From: Verrucomicrobiales bacterium
GTDB taxonomy: Bacteria > Verrucomicrobiota > Verrucomicrobiia > Verrucomicrobiales > SLCJ01
Reading direction: 5' to 3'
Length of the DNA: 64,000 nucleotides
NCBI GenBank assembly: GCA_024636835.1
Contig: JAGXGH010000027.1
Location: 1-64,000, forward strand
The notes beneath the pieces were generated by a model. That model saw nothing but the letters and a program-made list of their open reading frames with translations, did no database searches and had not been told where the DNA came from. Numbering within the stretch: position 1 is the stretch's first letter; each line of letters begins with the position of its first letter. Shown piece by piece: positions 9,303-18,543 of the stretch. The translations under genes and the position numbers were made by a program.

Positions 9303-10079
9303 ATGCCATCCCCGAAGCAGGCCTCCCCTTCCCTATCAACCACCGCTCCACCGAGCGACGTTGTCGGGCAGGTGCACTCGATCGAAACGATGGGAACCGT
9401 CGACGGTCCGGGGCTGCGCTACGTTCTCTTCCTCGCCGGCTGTCCACTGCGCTGTCAGTATTGCCACAATTCTGACGCCCAAGGAGTGCCACGTGGCACC
9501 CCAACTACTCCCACCGAAGCCATCGCCGATATCATCCGCTACAAGACCTTCATCAAAAATGGTGGGCTGACGATAAGCGGCGGCGAGCCACTGCTCCAGC
9601 CCGACTTCGTGCGTGCACTCCTTAAACTCGCCAAACAGCAAGAGCTGCACACCACACTCGATACTTCCGGTTTCCTCGGTGCCGCCGCAGATGACGAACT
9701 ACTAGACAACACGGATCTCGTGCTGCTCGACATTAAGAGCGGCGACCCGGCAACCTATAAACGCACTACCGGTGTAAATCTGGAACCAACGCTCATCTTC
9801 GCCCGCAGACTCGACAAAAAAAATATCCCAATCTGGCTTCGCTTCGTGCTCGTTCCGGGACTCACCGACGCCCCGGCCAACATTGAGAAGATTGCCGAGT
9901 TTGCTACGACGCTGAGCAACGTCGAGCGCATTCAGATTCTTCCATTCCACAAAATGGGTGAGCACAAATACGAGGCTGCCGACAAAGAATACAAACTGGC
10001 AAACACACCCACACCCACGGCCGACGAAGTTCAAGCCGCCCGAGAGATTTTCAAACGTCACGGACTCACCGCAGAATAA
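9303..10079 (+). CDS. pflA: Pyruvate formate-lyase activating enzyme
   Basis: 258 residues. Radical SAM enzyme that abstracts hydrogen from the pyruvate formate-lyase glycine. The 4Fe-4S motif C-x3-C-x2-C is seen as CPLRCQYC (about residue 50), followed by the SAM-binding GGLTISGGEPLLQ and the strand LVLLDIKSGD. It sits 23 bp after pflB in the same direction and is surely co-transcribed. The first 25 residues are Pro/Ser/Thr-rich and lie before the conserved region, so a slightly later start cannot be excluded. Confidence 0.95.
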   Translation: MPSPKQASPSLSTTAPPSDVVGQVHSIETMGTVDGPGLRYVLFLAGCPLRCQYCHNSDAQGVPRGTPTTPTEAIADIIRYKTFIKNGGLTISGGEPLLQPDFVRALLKLAKQQELHTTLDTSGFLGAAADDELLDNTDLVLLDIKSGDPATYKRTTGVNLEPTLIFARRLDKKNIPIWLRFVLVPGLTDAPANIEKIAEFATTLSNVERIQILPFHKMGEHKYEAADKEYKLANTPTPTADEVQAAREIFKRHGLTAE

Positions 10080-10133
10080 TCGGCTCTCCATCCGACGGCG
10101 CGTGTGGACTTGACCATCAACCACAACACCGTC

Positions 10134-11657
10134 ATGTCCAAACACACAAAAAACCGCTGGCTCATCGCCGCATCCGCCGTCGGCATCCACGTATCCATCG
10201 GCTCGGTCTACGCCTACAGCGCGTGGAAAATGCCGCTCGAAAACACCTTCGGTTGGTCATCCTCAAACACCGCACTGGCATTCAGCATCGCCATCTTCTT
10301 CCTCGGTGTTTCCGCCGCATTTCTTGGACGTTTCATCGAGAAAAAGGGTCCGTCAAAAGGCGGATTGCTATCCGCCGCATTTTTCTGCACTGGCCTCATC
10401 GGATCTGGCATCGCCTGCTGGATGGAGAACCTCATGCTGTTCTACCTCTTCTTCGGCGTAGTCAGCGGCATTGGACTCGGACTCGGCTACATCGCGCCGG
10501 TTTCCACACTGGTGAAATGGTTCCCCGACAGGCGGGGCCTCGCCACAGGCCTCGCCATCATGGGATTCGGATTCGGCGGATTAGTATGTGCCAAATTAAT
10601 CGACTACTTCGTCCCCCCACAGGAGGAAATCGTCCTCAGCGCTGATGCCTCAACTTACGAGTACTTCCGCACCGCCAAACAAGATGTCGTCGCCGCGGGT
10701 GCACATCTCGCCGGTACACCGTCACTTGAAGACTACAAGGCCAACAGTGCCCGCGCAGCCGAGTTGTTCCGCCTCAATCAAACCGATAGCGAAGAATACA
10801 AACAACTCGCCGCAGCCACTGAGCCGTTCAAATCCGCGGTTCTCTACGACAAAAAATCCATTGCCACCGCATTCATCTTTCTCGGTGTGATTTACCTCTG
10901 TATCATGCTACCGAGCGCACTCTACATCACTCCTCCACCAGAGGGCTACGCGGAGAAATTCGCCGCCGCCAAGAAGTCCTCTGGCGCACCAATCAATGAT
11001 CCCGCCGGAGAAATGACCGCCATGCAAGCCATCCGCACACCGGGGTTCTACGGCCTGTGGTTGATGCTCTTTATCAACGTTTCCTGCGGCATCGCCGTCA
11101 TCGCGACCGCCAAGAAAATGGGCTACGAAATGGTGCGTCTCGACATCGCCATGGCGAGCTTCCTGGTGATGGGCATTTCACTCTTCAACGGACTAGGTCG
11201 CATTCTCTGGGCATCGTTCTCAGACCACATCGGCCGAGCAAACACCTACATCGCGTTCTTTGTCATTCAAATCATCGCCTTCCCACTGCTTGCAAACTTG
11301 ACCTCCGTACCGTGGGCATTCATCGCCGTCACCTTCGTTATCCTCTCTTGTTATGGAGGCGGATTTGCCAGCATCCCTGCATATATCAGCGATCTCTTCG
11401 GCCTCAAGGAAATGCCCACCATCCATGGGTTCATCCTCACCGCATGGTCGCTCGCCGGCATCGTCGGGCCGATGCTCAACGCCTACGTCTACGAACGCAC
11501 CCACAGCTACCAACAGAGCCTCTACATCTTCGGCGGAGCCTTCGTCGTCGCGCTGATCATCTCCATCCTCATGCGCTCCGAGATCAAACGAATACACAAC
11601 CACTACGCAACACAAAAGGAAGCGAACAATTCTGCCCCACAAGCCGTCGAAGCCTGA
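10134..11657 (+). CDS. OFA-family MFS transporter (oxalate/formate antiporter-like)
   Basis: 507 residues from ATG 10134; an upstream ATG-less extension to 10104 is possible. About twelve hydrophobic segments are visible with a long soluble loop at about residues 160-240. The start [25 protein letters not shown] in pieces, [20 protein letters not shown] and [13 protein letters not shown] are typical of the oxalate:formate antiporter branch of the major facilitator superfamily. It lies 54 bp after pflA, so formate export or proton-coupled monocarboxylate exchange is the natural role (inference). Confidence 0.85.
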   Translation: MSKHTKNRWLIAASAVGIHVSIGSVYAYSAWKMPLENTFGWSSSNTALAFSIAIFFLGVSAAFLGRFIEKKGPSKGGLLSAAFFCTGLIGSGIACWMENLMLFYLFFGVVSGIGLGLGYIAPVSTLVKWFPDRRGLATGLAIMGFGFGGLVCAKLIDYFVPPQEEIVLSADASTYEYFRTAKQDVVAAGAHLAGTPSLEDYKANSARAAELFRLNQTDSEEYKQLAAATEPFKSAVLYDKKSIATAFIFLGVIYLCIMLPSALYITPPPEGYAEKFAAAKKSSGAPINDPAGEMTAMQAIRTPGFYGLWLMLFINVSCGIAVIATAKKMGYEMVRLDIAMASFLVMGISLFNGLGRILWASFSDHIGRANTYIAFFVIQIIAFPLLANLTSVPWAFIAVTFVILSCYGGGFASIPAYISDLFGLKEMPTIHGFILTAWSLAGIVGPMLNAYVYERTHSYQQSLYIFGGAFVVALIISILMRSEIKRIHNHYATQKEANNSAPQAVEA

Positions 11658-11664
11658 CCCATAG

Positions 11665-11765
11665 CGATTTCTTTAAACCGCACATCACACAGCAACGCTG
11701 ATTACTGAACACTGAACTCTAGCAAACTACGCTATAACGATTTCTTCAAACCGCACATCACCCAG
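11665..11765. repeat. 28-bp direct repeat at convergent gene ends
   Basis: 11665-11692 and 11738-11765 match at 26 of 28 positions (CGATTTCTT-AAACCGCACAT core). The right copy is the 3' end of the HAD gene on the minus strand; the left copy lies just after the transporter stop. Similar copies of a minus-strand gene end occur at 36363 and 63406. Confidence 0.75.
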
Positions 11766-12386
11766 AGACGCCACCCGTCGCAGCGCGGCGGAGAAATCCT
11801 GCCCGGCGGTGATGCGGTTCGGCACCGCCAGCACGCTCATCCCGGCAGTGTGTGCGGCCACCATACCGTTGAACGAATCCTCGACAACAAGACACCGCGC
11901 GGGATCAACTCCGAGCTTCCTTGCCGCATCAAGGAACAGATCGGGAGCCGGCTTGATGCGCTCCACGTGATCGCGGCAACTGAATGACACAAAGCGGCCG
12001 CTTAGTCCGAGTTTTTCCAGCCAGCCTCCCACCCATTCGACCGATGAGCTAGATGCCACACCGATCGGTATTCCGGTAGCCAGCAAGTCGTCCAACCACT
12101 GGATCACGCCAGACATCACCCCTTCCGCCTCAAGAAGCTTGCGCGACTCCGCGTGCTTCGACGGCAGGATAGCGTCCCAGTCCAACGACTTACCAACCAG
12201 TCCGTCGAGATACGCTTTCGGATCCCAAGCTCCGTGATCACTCCCCACACACTGAACATAGACATCGAGCGGCAACTCCGCACCATGCTCAAGATACAAC
12301 TCCTGCCACGTCTGATAGATCGCCCACTCGGTATCCACGATCACCCCATCAAAATCAAAAATCACTGCATCGAAGCTTACTGACAT
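11727..12386 (-). CDS. HAD-superfamily phosphatase, beta-phosphoglucomutase-like
   Basis: 219 residues. Motif I is IFDFDGVIVDTE with the nucleophilic and acid Asp, motif II lies in GVASSSS, motif III in RIKPAPD, and motif IV in CLVVEDSFNGMVAA. A four-helix cap (residues 18-85) places it in the beta-phosphoglucomutase/phosphatase subfamily. The substrate (sugar phosphate or phosphoglycolate-like) cannot be told. It is convergent with the formate transporter gene; the last 28 bp are echoed 65 bp downstream. Confidence 0.85.
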   Translation of the reverse strand: MSVSFDAVIFDFDGVIVDTEWAIYQTWQELYLEHGAELPLDVYVQCVGSDHGAWDPKAYLDGLVGKSLDWDAILPSKHAESRKLLEAEGVMSGVIQWLDDLLATGIPIGVASSSSVEWVGGWLEKLGLSGRFVSFSCRDHVERIKPAPDLFLDAARKLGVDPARCLVVEDSFNGMVAAHTAGMSVLAVPNRITAGQDFSAALRRVASLGDVRFEEIVIA

Positions 12387-12630
12387 AATCCACCATCACC
12401 ATACCCAAGAGACATTCAAGCGATTCCATGCGCACATGCAACGGATACAAAGCCCCGAAGAAATCATGCATAAAGTGTCAACTTAGTCTTGCCCTCGGCA
12501 GGCTGAGCACTCAATAACGAGCGTTGAAGCATTCCTGCGCCAACTTCTCATATAGATAGTCAAATAAAAGCTGTGAGTTCATTGAGACGCTGTGCCTTGG
12601 AATTGTCGCACTTCGGGCTTACACTTACGG

Positions 12631-13443
12631 ATGAGCGATTCTTCTCTCGACGTGTCCAAAGCGCTCTTCCGGAGTCTGACCGAAGCGCCGCGGCTCATCG
12701 ACGATCTGCCTGAAGCACGGGCTTTCGATTCTCTTTCGCTCATCGCACCGGAAGCACCCGACCCACTAAACCTCCAACAAAAGCTAGGTCATCTTTACGA
12801 AGATGCCTTGGCGGTGATGTTGGATGCGACCCCGCGATACGACGCATTGGCGAGCGGAATTCAGATCCAGCAAGCGGCGGGGCGGACCTTGGGAGAGCTG
12901 GATTTTTTGGTAAAGGATCGCCGCACGGATCAATTGATCCATCTGGAACTCGCCGTGAAATTTTATCTCGCGGTCGAAACAGAATGCGACCCTTTGTTAC
13001 CGGGTCCAGATACACGTGACAATTACTATCGAAAACTGCAAAAGATGCGGACGCATCAATTGCTACTAACGAAAAAATACCGGGATCGACTTCCGGACGC
13101 CTATAATAATCAAGAGATCGTTCCGCAGCACTTGGTACATGGCTGCATTTTCAATCATGTGAATGCCCGCAAACCAGCGGAGGCAGAGTTTTTGAATCCA
13201 CATGGACGGCGAGGAAAGTGGCTGCATGCCGAGGATTGCGCGGACTATTTCGGAAAATACCCTTCGTTAGAAATCATTCCAAAACCGCTCTGGCCCGTAC
13301 CTCTGGAAATTTTGGAAGGAATGGAGCTCGAGACATGGAAGGTCGAGGAAACCATCGTTCGCTGTGTGATGGTGCGAGCAGGCGCGGAACGGGTTCCCTA
13401 TTTCATTGCGCCGAATGGCTATCCCATAAGCAGGCGTGCTTGA
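12631..13443 (+). CDS. DUF1853 family protein
   Basis: 270 residues from ATG 12631; a longer frame from 12592 lacks homology. The DUF1853 signature is visible in LGELDFLVKDR (about residue 88), HLELAVKFYLAV and a later HQLLLTKKYRDR, followed by WPVPLEILEGM. The core E-LDF and LELAVKFY residues resemble a PD-(D/E)xK nuclease-like fold as suggested for this family, but no activity is established. It stands alone, with about 240 bp free upstream and a short palindrome downstream. Confidence 0.75.
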   Translation: MSDSSLDVSKALFRSLTEAPRLIDDLPEARAFDSLSLIAPEAPDPLNLQQKLGHLYEDALAVMLDATPRYDALASGIQIQQAAGRTLGELDFLVKDRRTDQLIHLELAVKFYLAVETECDPLLPGPDTRDNYYRKLQKMRTHQLLLTKKYRDRLPDAYNNQEIVPQHLVHGCIFNHVNARKPAEAEFLNPHGRRGKWLHAEDCADYFGKYPSLEIIPKPLWPVPLEILEGMELETWKVEETIVRCVMVRAGAERVPYFIAPNGYPISRRA

Positions 13444-13643
13444 GGGTTGACAAGCCCATCATTCAAGCCCATCATTCAGAAATGAAACTATCGGGCGCTT
13501 TGGTTTCGACAAGAATGCCGCCGATTAATTCTATGGGGTGTTCACCCCATATACAGGGCGAAATTTGCTGTCACTCTATATGTTGAGAATTCTCTGAATA
13601 GACGACGATCCCAGTCCAACAATCTACAACCAATAGACGAGTC
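13444..13643. other. Intergenic stretch with a small hairpin
   Basis: Contains a tandem CCCATCATTCA repeat at about 13457-13480 and a hairpin TATGGGGTG/CACCCCATA at 13532-13551. There is no T-run, so it may not terminate transcription. No gene seen. Confidence 0.4.
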
Positions 13644-14435
13644 ATGAAACAAAGCTATTCGCAAAAAACAAGAACCATAACAGGCGGTTCCATTCCAGTA
13701 GGCATTGCTTTGGCTGTCGCCGTAAGCTTCATCCAGCAGGCAGATGCCGCAGTGATGGTAAACCTCGGTTCAGCATCAGATTTTGCCGTACTGGCCGGAT
13801 CAGGCATCACCATCGCCGCTCCTGTCAATTCGACGACAATTACCGGCGATATCGGGAGTTTTCCCACCGCCAGTATTACAGGTACCGAGAATCTCATCCT
13901 GAACGGAGTGAATCACGCCGGGGACGCAGTGACGGAGGCCGCCAAGACTGATCTCGATACCGCTTACACGGATGCAGCCGGACAGGCGCCAACCACGTTC
14001 TACGGTGCCGCTCATGATTTGATGGGTAGCCTTGGAGCGGGCGTCTACAATGGTACGAGTTCCTTCTCGATCCCGGGATCCTTGACCTTGGATGGAGGCG
14101 GGGACTCAAGTTCCGTCTGGATCTTCCAATCAGGAACAAGTTTGATCACAGGTTCGGCTAGCAATATTTCGCTGATTAACGGAGCCCAGGCCAGCCATGT
14201 CTTTTGGCAGGTGGGCAGTTCCGCAACGCTTGGCACGGGATCTATTTTCGCAGGAAGTATCCTCGCCTCTGAATCGATCACCCTCAATACCGATGCTGTG
14301 CTGACAGGCAGGGCCTTAGCTCTCAACGGCGCAGTGACCATGGATAACAATATCATCCAAATCCCTGAGCCTGGCAGCACTCTGCTCGTAGGAGCGGGAA
14401 TGCTAGCTTTGGCTACGCGCAGGCGCCGCTCGTAA
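13644..14435 (+). CDS. DUF3494 (ice-binding-like) PEP-CTERM protein
   Basis: 263 residues. N-terminal signal peptide (about 1-36, ending ADA), then a DUF3494 beta-solenoid: LGSASDFAVLAGSGIT, ITGDIGSFP, DLGSLGAGVY-type repeats, SVWIFQSGTSL and VFWQVGSSATLG are family hallmarks. The C-terminus carries IPEPGSTLLVG, a hydrophobic segment and RRRR, the PEP-CTERM signal for exosortase processing. DUF3494 proteins include ice-binding proteins and adhesins, so surface attachment or ice interaction are both open. No exosortase is in the window. Confidence 0.88.
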   Translation: MKQSYSQKTRTITGGSIPVGIALAVAVSFIQQADAAVMVNLGSASDFAVLAGSGITIAAPVNSTTITGDIGSFPTASITGTENLILNGVNHAGDAVTEAAKTDLDTAYTDAAGQAPTTFYGAAHDLMGSLGAGVYNGTSSFSIPGSLTLDGGGDSSSVWIFQSGTSLITGSASNISLINGAQASHVFWQVGSSATLGTGSIFAGSILASESITLNTDAVLTGRALALNGAVTMDNNIIQIPEPGSTLLVGAGMLALATRRRRS

Positions 14436-14486
14436 ATCCCGAGGAAAATATGTGCTAAACAGGAATGTCTGTCCGTTCAGCTGGTG

Positions 14487-15368
14487 CTAGGCCTTCTCGT
14501 CGCGTACCATTTCCAGATACTCTTTGTTGTATGGGTTCCTGGTGTTTTCGATGAGAACATCAAACTGCGCGGCATCGACGAATCCCATGTTGTAGGCGAC
14601 TTCTTCCAGGCACGCGACTTTGTAACTCTGCTGGCGTTCGATGGTGGCGATGTAGCGGCCGGCTTCGAGCAAGCTGTTCGGTGTGCCGGTATCGAGCCAG
14701 GCGATCCCACGACCGAGTAGCTGCACCTTGAGCGATTGGTCGGCGAGGTAGGCGTTATTGAGATCGGTAATTTCTAGTTCACCGCGTGGAGACGGTTTTA
14801 ATGCTTTGGTACGGGAGACGACGGTTTCATCGTAAACGTAAAGACCAGGCACGGCGTAAGAACTCTTGGGTTGTTTGGGTTTTTCCTCGATCGAGAGGAC
14901 CTTGCCATCTGCGTCGAACTCAACGACGCCGAAGCGTTCCGGGTCGCGCACGTGATAGCCAAATACGCAGGCACCGCCATCGTTCTCCACGCCTTCGAGT
15001 GCGCGGCGGAAGAAATCGAGTTTGCCGTAGAAAATATTGTCGCCAAGAATCAAGGTCGCGCCAGAGCCGTCGAGGAATTCTTCCGCAAGAAGGAAGGCCT
15101 GTGCGATCCCCTCGGGTGCTGGTTGTTCCTTGTAAGCGAGCTTGATGCCGAGCTGCGATCCATCGCCAAGAATCTCTTCAAACTGAGGTAGATCTTTGGG
15201 GGTAGAGATAATCAGTACTTCCTTGATCCCGCCAAGCATCAGCGTGGCGAGCGGGTAGTAGATCATCGGTTTGTCGTAAATCGGCAGCAACTGCTTGCAT
15301 GCGACTCGCGTGAGCGGATCGAGGCGGCTTCCCGTACCGCCGGCGAGGATGATTCCTTTTTGTGGCAT
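14487..15368 (-). CDS. rfbA: Glucose-1-phosphate thymidylyltransferase
   Basis: 293 residues from ATG 15368, matching RmlA/RfbA length. First step of dTDP-L-rhamnose synthesis, making dTDP-glucose. Seen: the nucleotide-binding GIILAGGTGSRLDPLT, KQLLPIYDKPMIYYPL, ILGDNIFYG with the metal Asp, FGVVEFD, IEEKPKQPKS and GIAWLDTGTPNSLLEA. The frame is open further upstream (to 15566) over a large inverted repeat, but homology starts at 15368. A divergent RmlC-like gene starts 304 bp away, so the two probably share a pathway. Confidence 0.95.
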   Translation of the reverse strand: MPQKGIILAGGTGSRLDPLTRVACKQLLPIYDKPMIYYPLATLMLGGIKEVLIISTPKDLPQFEEILGDGSQLGIKLAYKEQPAPEGIAQAFLLAEEFLDGSGATLILGDNIFYGKLDFFRRALEGVENDGGACVFGYHVRDPERFGVVEFDADGKVLSIEEKPKQPKSSYAVPGLYVYDETVVSRTKALKPSPRGELEITDLNNAYLADQSLKVQLLGRGIAWLDTGTPNSLLEAGRYIATIERQQSYKVACLEEVAYNMGFVDAAQFDVLIENTRNPYNKEYLEMVRDEKA

Positions 15369-15416
15369 AATTCTACGAGCATCACTTAGAGCGACGAGGG
15401 AATCAATCGCGAAGTG

Positions 15417-15604
15417 GGTGTGATTTTTTCGATGTTTTTGCCGCAGGCTTTTGAGTGCGGAGAGCATCACCGCTTTCACGGCAAGGCAGACATGCCTTGG
15501 TGTTTCCTGCACACGCTCCATCGTCGCGCAAAAGAATACAAAAGCGGCAGTGCCAGCCGCACTCAAAAGCCTGCGGCTACTGGTCCACCGGAAAAAATCA
15601 CACC
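15417..15604. repeat. 188-bp inverted repeat between rfbA and the cupin gene
   Basis: The outer arms GGTGTGATTTTTTC (15417-15430) and its complement (15591-15604) match exactly, as do the inner arms GCCGCAGGCTTTTGAGTGCG plus one base (15440-15460) and their complement (15557-15577). The centre holds about 95 bp. It lies in the divergent promoter region and could be a small non-autonomous mobile repeat or a cruciform/regulatory structure. Confidence 0.75.
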
Positions 15605-15671
15605 AGTTGACAATGGAGAACTCATAGCGCGGGGTTTACACGGGGGTGACTCGGGGTTAATCGTTGTGTTG

Positions 15672-16400
15672 ATGAATCAGGATTTGTGGAAAGGCCTCAG
15701 AGCCGAAGCCAGGCAAAAGCTGGAAACTCGCGACTACTCGAAGCAAGCTGTGGACGTGCGTGTCGCGACGTCTGGAGTAAATGGCGGTGAACTCGCTGCT
15801 CTCGATGGAGACAAGCCCACGTGGTGGATCCCCGGCGTCGAGGTATTTTCACGTCAAGTCTTTCAACAGAAACAGCGCGGTCACTTCGGGGAGTTTGCGC
15901 GTGAGACAGATGGCAAGCTGGCGGAGATTGGCATGTGGCCGAAGCAATGGGCAAGTGCGTTGATGAACGCGGAGTCTGCCAAGGGATTTCATATTCACCC
16001 GCCACATATTCCAGAAGGTGTCAGCCCGGAAGATCACTTTAAAAAGCTCTTTATCGACGAACCGAACAACTATCCGCTGCGGCCTTACCCGCTTGAGCAG
16101 TGGGATGCGATGTTCTTCGTCCAAGGAGTTTGCGAAATGTTTCTCGTCGACGAGCGCGCGGGAATGGATCGCCGCAAGATGCGCTTCGTCATCGATGGTG
16201 ATGACCGCGCGGGTGCGAACAATGTGGGCGTGGTGATTCCATCGGGAGTCGCTCATTCACTCCAAAGCATCAGCACCAAGGATCTGATCATGGTCTACGG
16301 CACGTCGACCACTTTTGTCCCTGAGAACGAGGGACGCATCGAATCCGGCATCGAAGGCACGACGATGCCTGCCGATTGGAAATCGTATTTTCTCTCCTAG
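15672..16400 (+). CDS. RmlC-like cupin (dTDP-4-dehydrorhamnose 3,5-epimerase-related)
   Basis: 242 residues from ATG 15672. A cupin sequence with QVFQQKQRGHFGEF, AKGFHIHPPHIPEG (position of the RmlC catalytic His), WDAMFFVQGVCEMFLVD and VIPSGVAHSLQSIS, the last matching the C-terminal RmlC strand. It is longer than classical RmlC (about 180 residues) and has an N-terminal extension, so it may be a related sugar-nucleotide epimerase rather than RmlC itself. Divergent from rfbA, which supports a dTDP-sugar role. Confidence 0.72.
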   Translation: MNQDLWKGLRAEARQKLETRDYSKQAVDVRVATSGVNGGELAALDGDKPTWWIPGVEVFSRQVFQQKQRGHFGEFARETDGKLAEIGMWPKQWASALMNAESAKGFHIHPPHIPEGVSPEDHFKKLFIDEPNNYPLRPYPLEQWDAMFFVQGVCEMFLVDERAGMDRRKMRFVIDGDDRAGANNVGVVIPSGVAHSLQSISTKDLIMVYGTSTTFVPENEGRIESGIEGTTMPADWKSYFLS

Positions 16401-16486
16401 TCTTTCCCAAGGACACCGCAACCCGCCTCGCAATTTCTAGCTACGTTTGATCCTGCGTATCGCTTGATCGAAAAGTATCCAACCGA

Positions 16487-18406
16487 ATGGCTGAAAACCC
16501 CAAAGAAAAAGCGCCGCCCGCCGTGCGCAAATTAACACGCCGAGAAGTCTCGGGCATGAGCACGATGCAGTTCCTCGCCGAGGCGCTGGTTCCTGCGAAG
16601 CGATTGTATCAATACGTGCATCCTTACCGGAGTCGCTTCTTTACAGGGGTGGCGTTTGGTATTCTCGCGGGTTTGTTCAACGCGGTGATGATCTTTGGGA
16701 TGAAGTATGTTTTCGAAATTGTGCTCGATGGTAACCCGGGCAAGCAGTCGGTTACCGTCCCAATGATAGATTATAAGATCAATCTGCCTCAGATCTCACT
16801 CGACGGAGACAATGCGATTTGGGTGGTGATCGGCGTTTCGATGATTATCCCGTTTCTGATGCTGATCCGCGGACTGCTCGGGTATTTACAGACTTACTGT
16901 ATGATGTGGGTGGGCCAAAAAGTACTCTATGATCTTCGTTCAACCTGCTTTACCCGGTTGATGCGTCAATCGCTTAGCTTCTATTCGAAACAAAAAGCGG
17001 GCGAGTTGATTCAGACGGTTTTCAACCAAACACGAATGGCGGCATCGACCGGTAGCGATCTTGCCGCCAACTTGGTGAAGCACCCGATTTCGATGATCGC
17101 TATCGTTGGAACCTTATTCTACATCGACTGGATCTTCGCGATTTGTGCGTTGGTTGTGTTCCCGCTTTGCCTGCTGCCGGTGATCTACGTCAGTAAGAAA
17201 GTCAGGAAAGCTGGTGGAAAAGAAGAGGAGGAAGCCGGCGCCTTGATGGTTCTTATGCAAGAGGCATTCTCCGGTGTTCGAGTGGTGAAAAGCCACGCGC
17301 GCGAGGACTACGAGATCAAACGTTTCAACTCCGCTAGCAAGCTCCTCGAGCAACTGATCATGCGTTGGAAAAAAGCGATCGCGATTGTCGGCCCCCTAGT
17401 CGAGACTGTAGCCTCGCTTGGTATCGCCGCTGGCCTCGCTTACGCATGGGCGACGGAAATGACCTCGGTGGACTTCCTGATTCGCTATGCCGCATTGATC
17501 GCACTCTACCCTCATGCCAAAGCGCTCTCGCAGTTGCAGGTGCAGTTGCAAAAAACCATTGTCGCCACCACTAAAGTGTTTGAGGTGATTGACCGTCCAC
17601 TCGAGATCGACGACAAACCGGATGCCATCGCGCTTGAAGGATGCCGCGGCGCGATCGAGCTTGAAAACGTCAGCTTCGAATACAAAAAAGGGATCCCTGC
17701 GCTAGTCGACATCAATCTGAAGATGGATCCGGGTAAAACCTACGCACTGGTTGGCCAATCCGGTGCGGGTAAGAGCACGCTCTTCAGCCTTCTACTCCGC
17801 TTCTACGATCCGGATAAAGGAACGGTGAAAGTGGATGGACATGATATCCGCGACATCCAACAAACGTCATTGCGCGATCAAATCGGTATCGTGAACCAGG
17901 ACACCTTCCTTTTCCACGACACCGTGTTTAACAACATTCGCTACGGTAACTTGAACGCGACCAAAGAAGAAGTTTACGCCGCAGCAGAGCAGGCACACGC
18001 ACACGACTTCATCCTCGCTCAAGAGAACGGCTATGAAACCGTGGTGGGTGACAAAGGTGGTAACCTCTCCGGAGGTCAACAACAGCGAATCACCATCGCC
18101 CGCGCCTTCGTCCGCAATGCACCGATTCTTCTCCTCGACGAAGCGACATCCGCACTCGACTCCGAGGCCGAACACCATATTCAACGTGCGACCGAACTGC
18201 TGTCACGCGGCAAAACCGTCATCGCTATCGCGCACCGTCTTTCGACGATTCTTCAAGCAGATGCCATCGTGATGATGAAGGACGGAAAGATCATTGATAT
18301 TGCGCCACACGCCGAGCTCTTGGGACGCTGCAAAGCATACAAGAAGCTTTATGACTTGCAGTTTGAAGGGCAGGCTCGTGCTATAGAAAATAGCGAACCC
18401 TCCTGA
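16487..18406 (+). CDS. ABC exporter, MsbA-like half transporter
   Basis: 639 residues: an N-terminal six-helix membrane domain (about 50-340) and a C-terminal ATPase. The ATPase shows Walker A GQSGAGKST (about residue 425), Q-loop in GIVNQDTF, signature LSGGQQQR, Walker B ILLLDEATSALD and the H-loop AHRLST. Homodimeric exporters of this type flip lipid A-core or other hydrophobic molecules across the inner membrane; MsbA-like is the best general label. It lies between sugar nucleotide genes and an OmpA gene. Confidence 0.9.
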   Translation: MAENPKEKAPPAVRKLTRREVSGMSTMQFLAEALVPAKRLYQYVHPYRSRFFTGVAFGILAGLFNAVMIFGMKYVFEIVLDGNPGKQSVTVPMIDYKINLPQISLDGDNAIWVVIGVSMIIPFLMLIRGLLGYLQTYCMMWVGQKVLYDLRSTCFTRLMRQSLSFYSKQKAGELIQTVFNQTRMAASTGSDLAANLVKHPISMIAIVGTLFYIDWIFAICALVVFPLCLLPVIYVSKKVRKAGGKEEEEAGALMVLMQEAFSGVRVVKSHAREDYEIKRFNSASKLLEQLIMRWKKAIAIVGPLVETVASLGIAAGLAYAWATEMTSVDFLIRYAALIALYPHAKALSQLQVQLQKTIVATTKVFEVIDRPLEIDDKPDAIALEGCRGAIELENVSFEYKKGIPALVDINLKMDPGKTYALVGQSGAGKSTLFSLLLRFYDPDKGTVKVDGHDIRDIQQTSLRDQIGIVNQDTFLFHDTVFNNIRYGNLNATKEEVYAAAEQAHAHDFILAQENGYETVVGDKGGNLSGGQQQRITIARAFVRNAPILLLDEATSALDSEAEHHIQRATELLSRGKTVIAIAHRLSTILQADAIVMMKDGKIIDIAPHAELLGRCKAYKKLYDLQFEGQARAIENSEPS

Positions 18407-18543
18407 TGCGGGAGAGCCGATAGAGACGGTATTCGCTAAATTACCTCTATATTTGCGCTCCCGCGTGGAAAGTGGCATTACTATGGAGTTGGCGCTCAAG
18501 GCGATGCGAGATCGCCCACCTAGTCGACGTATCATCTTTAGCT

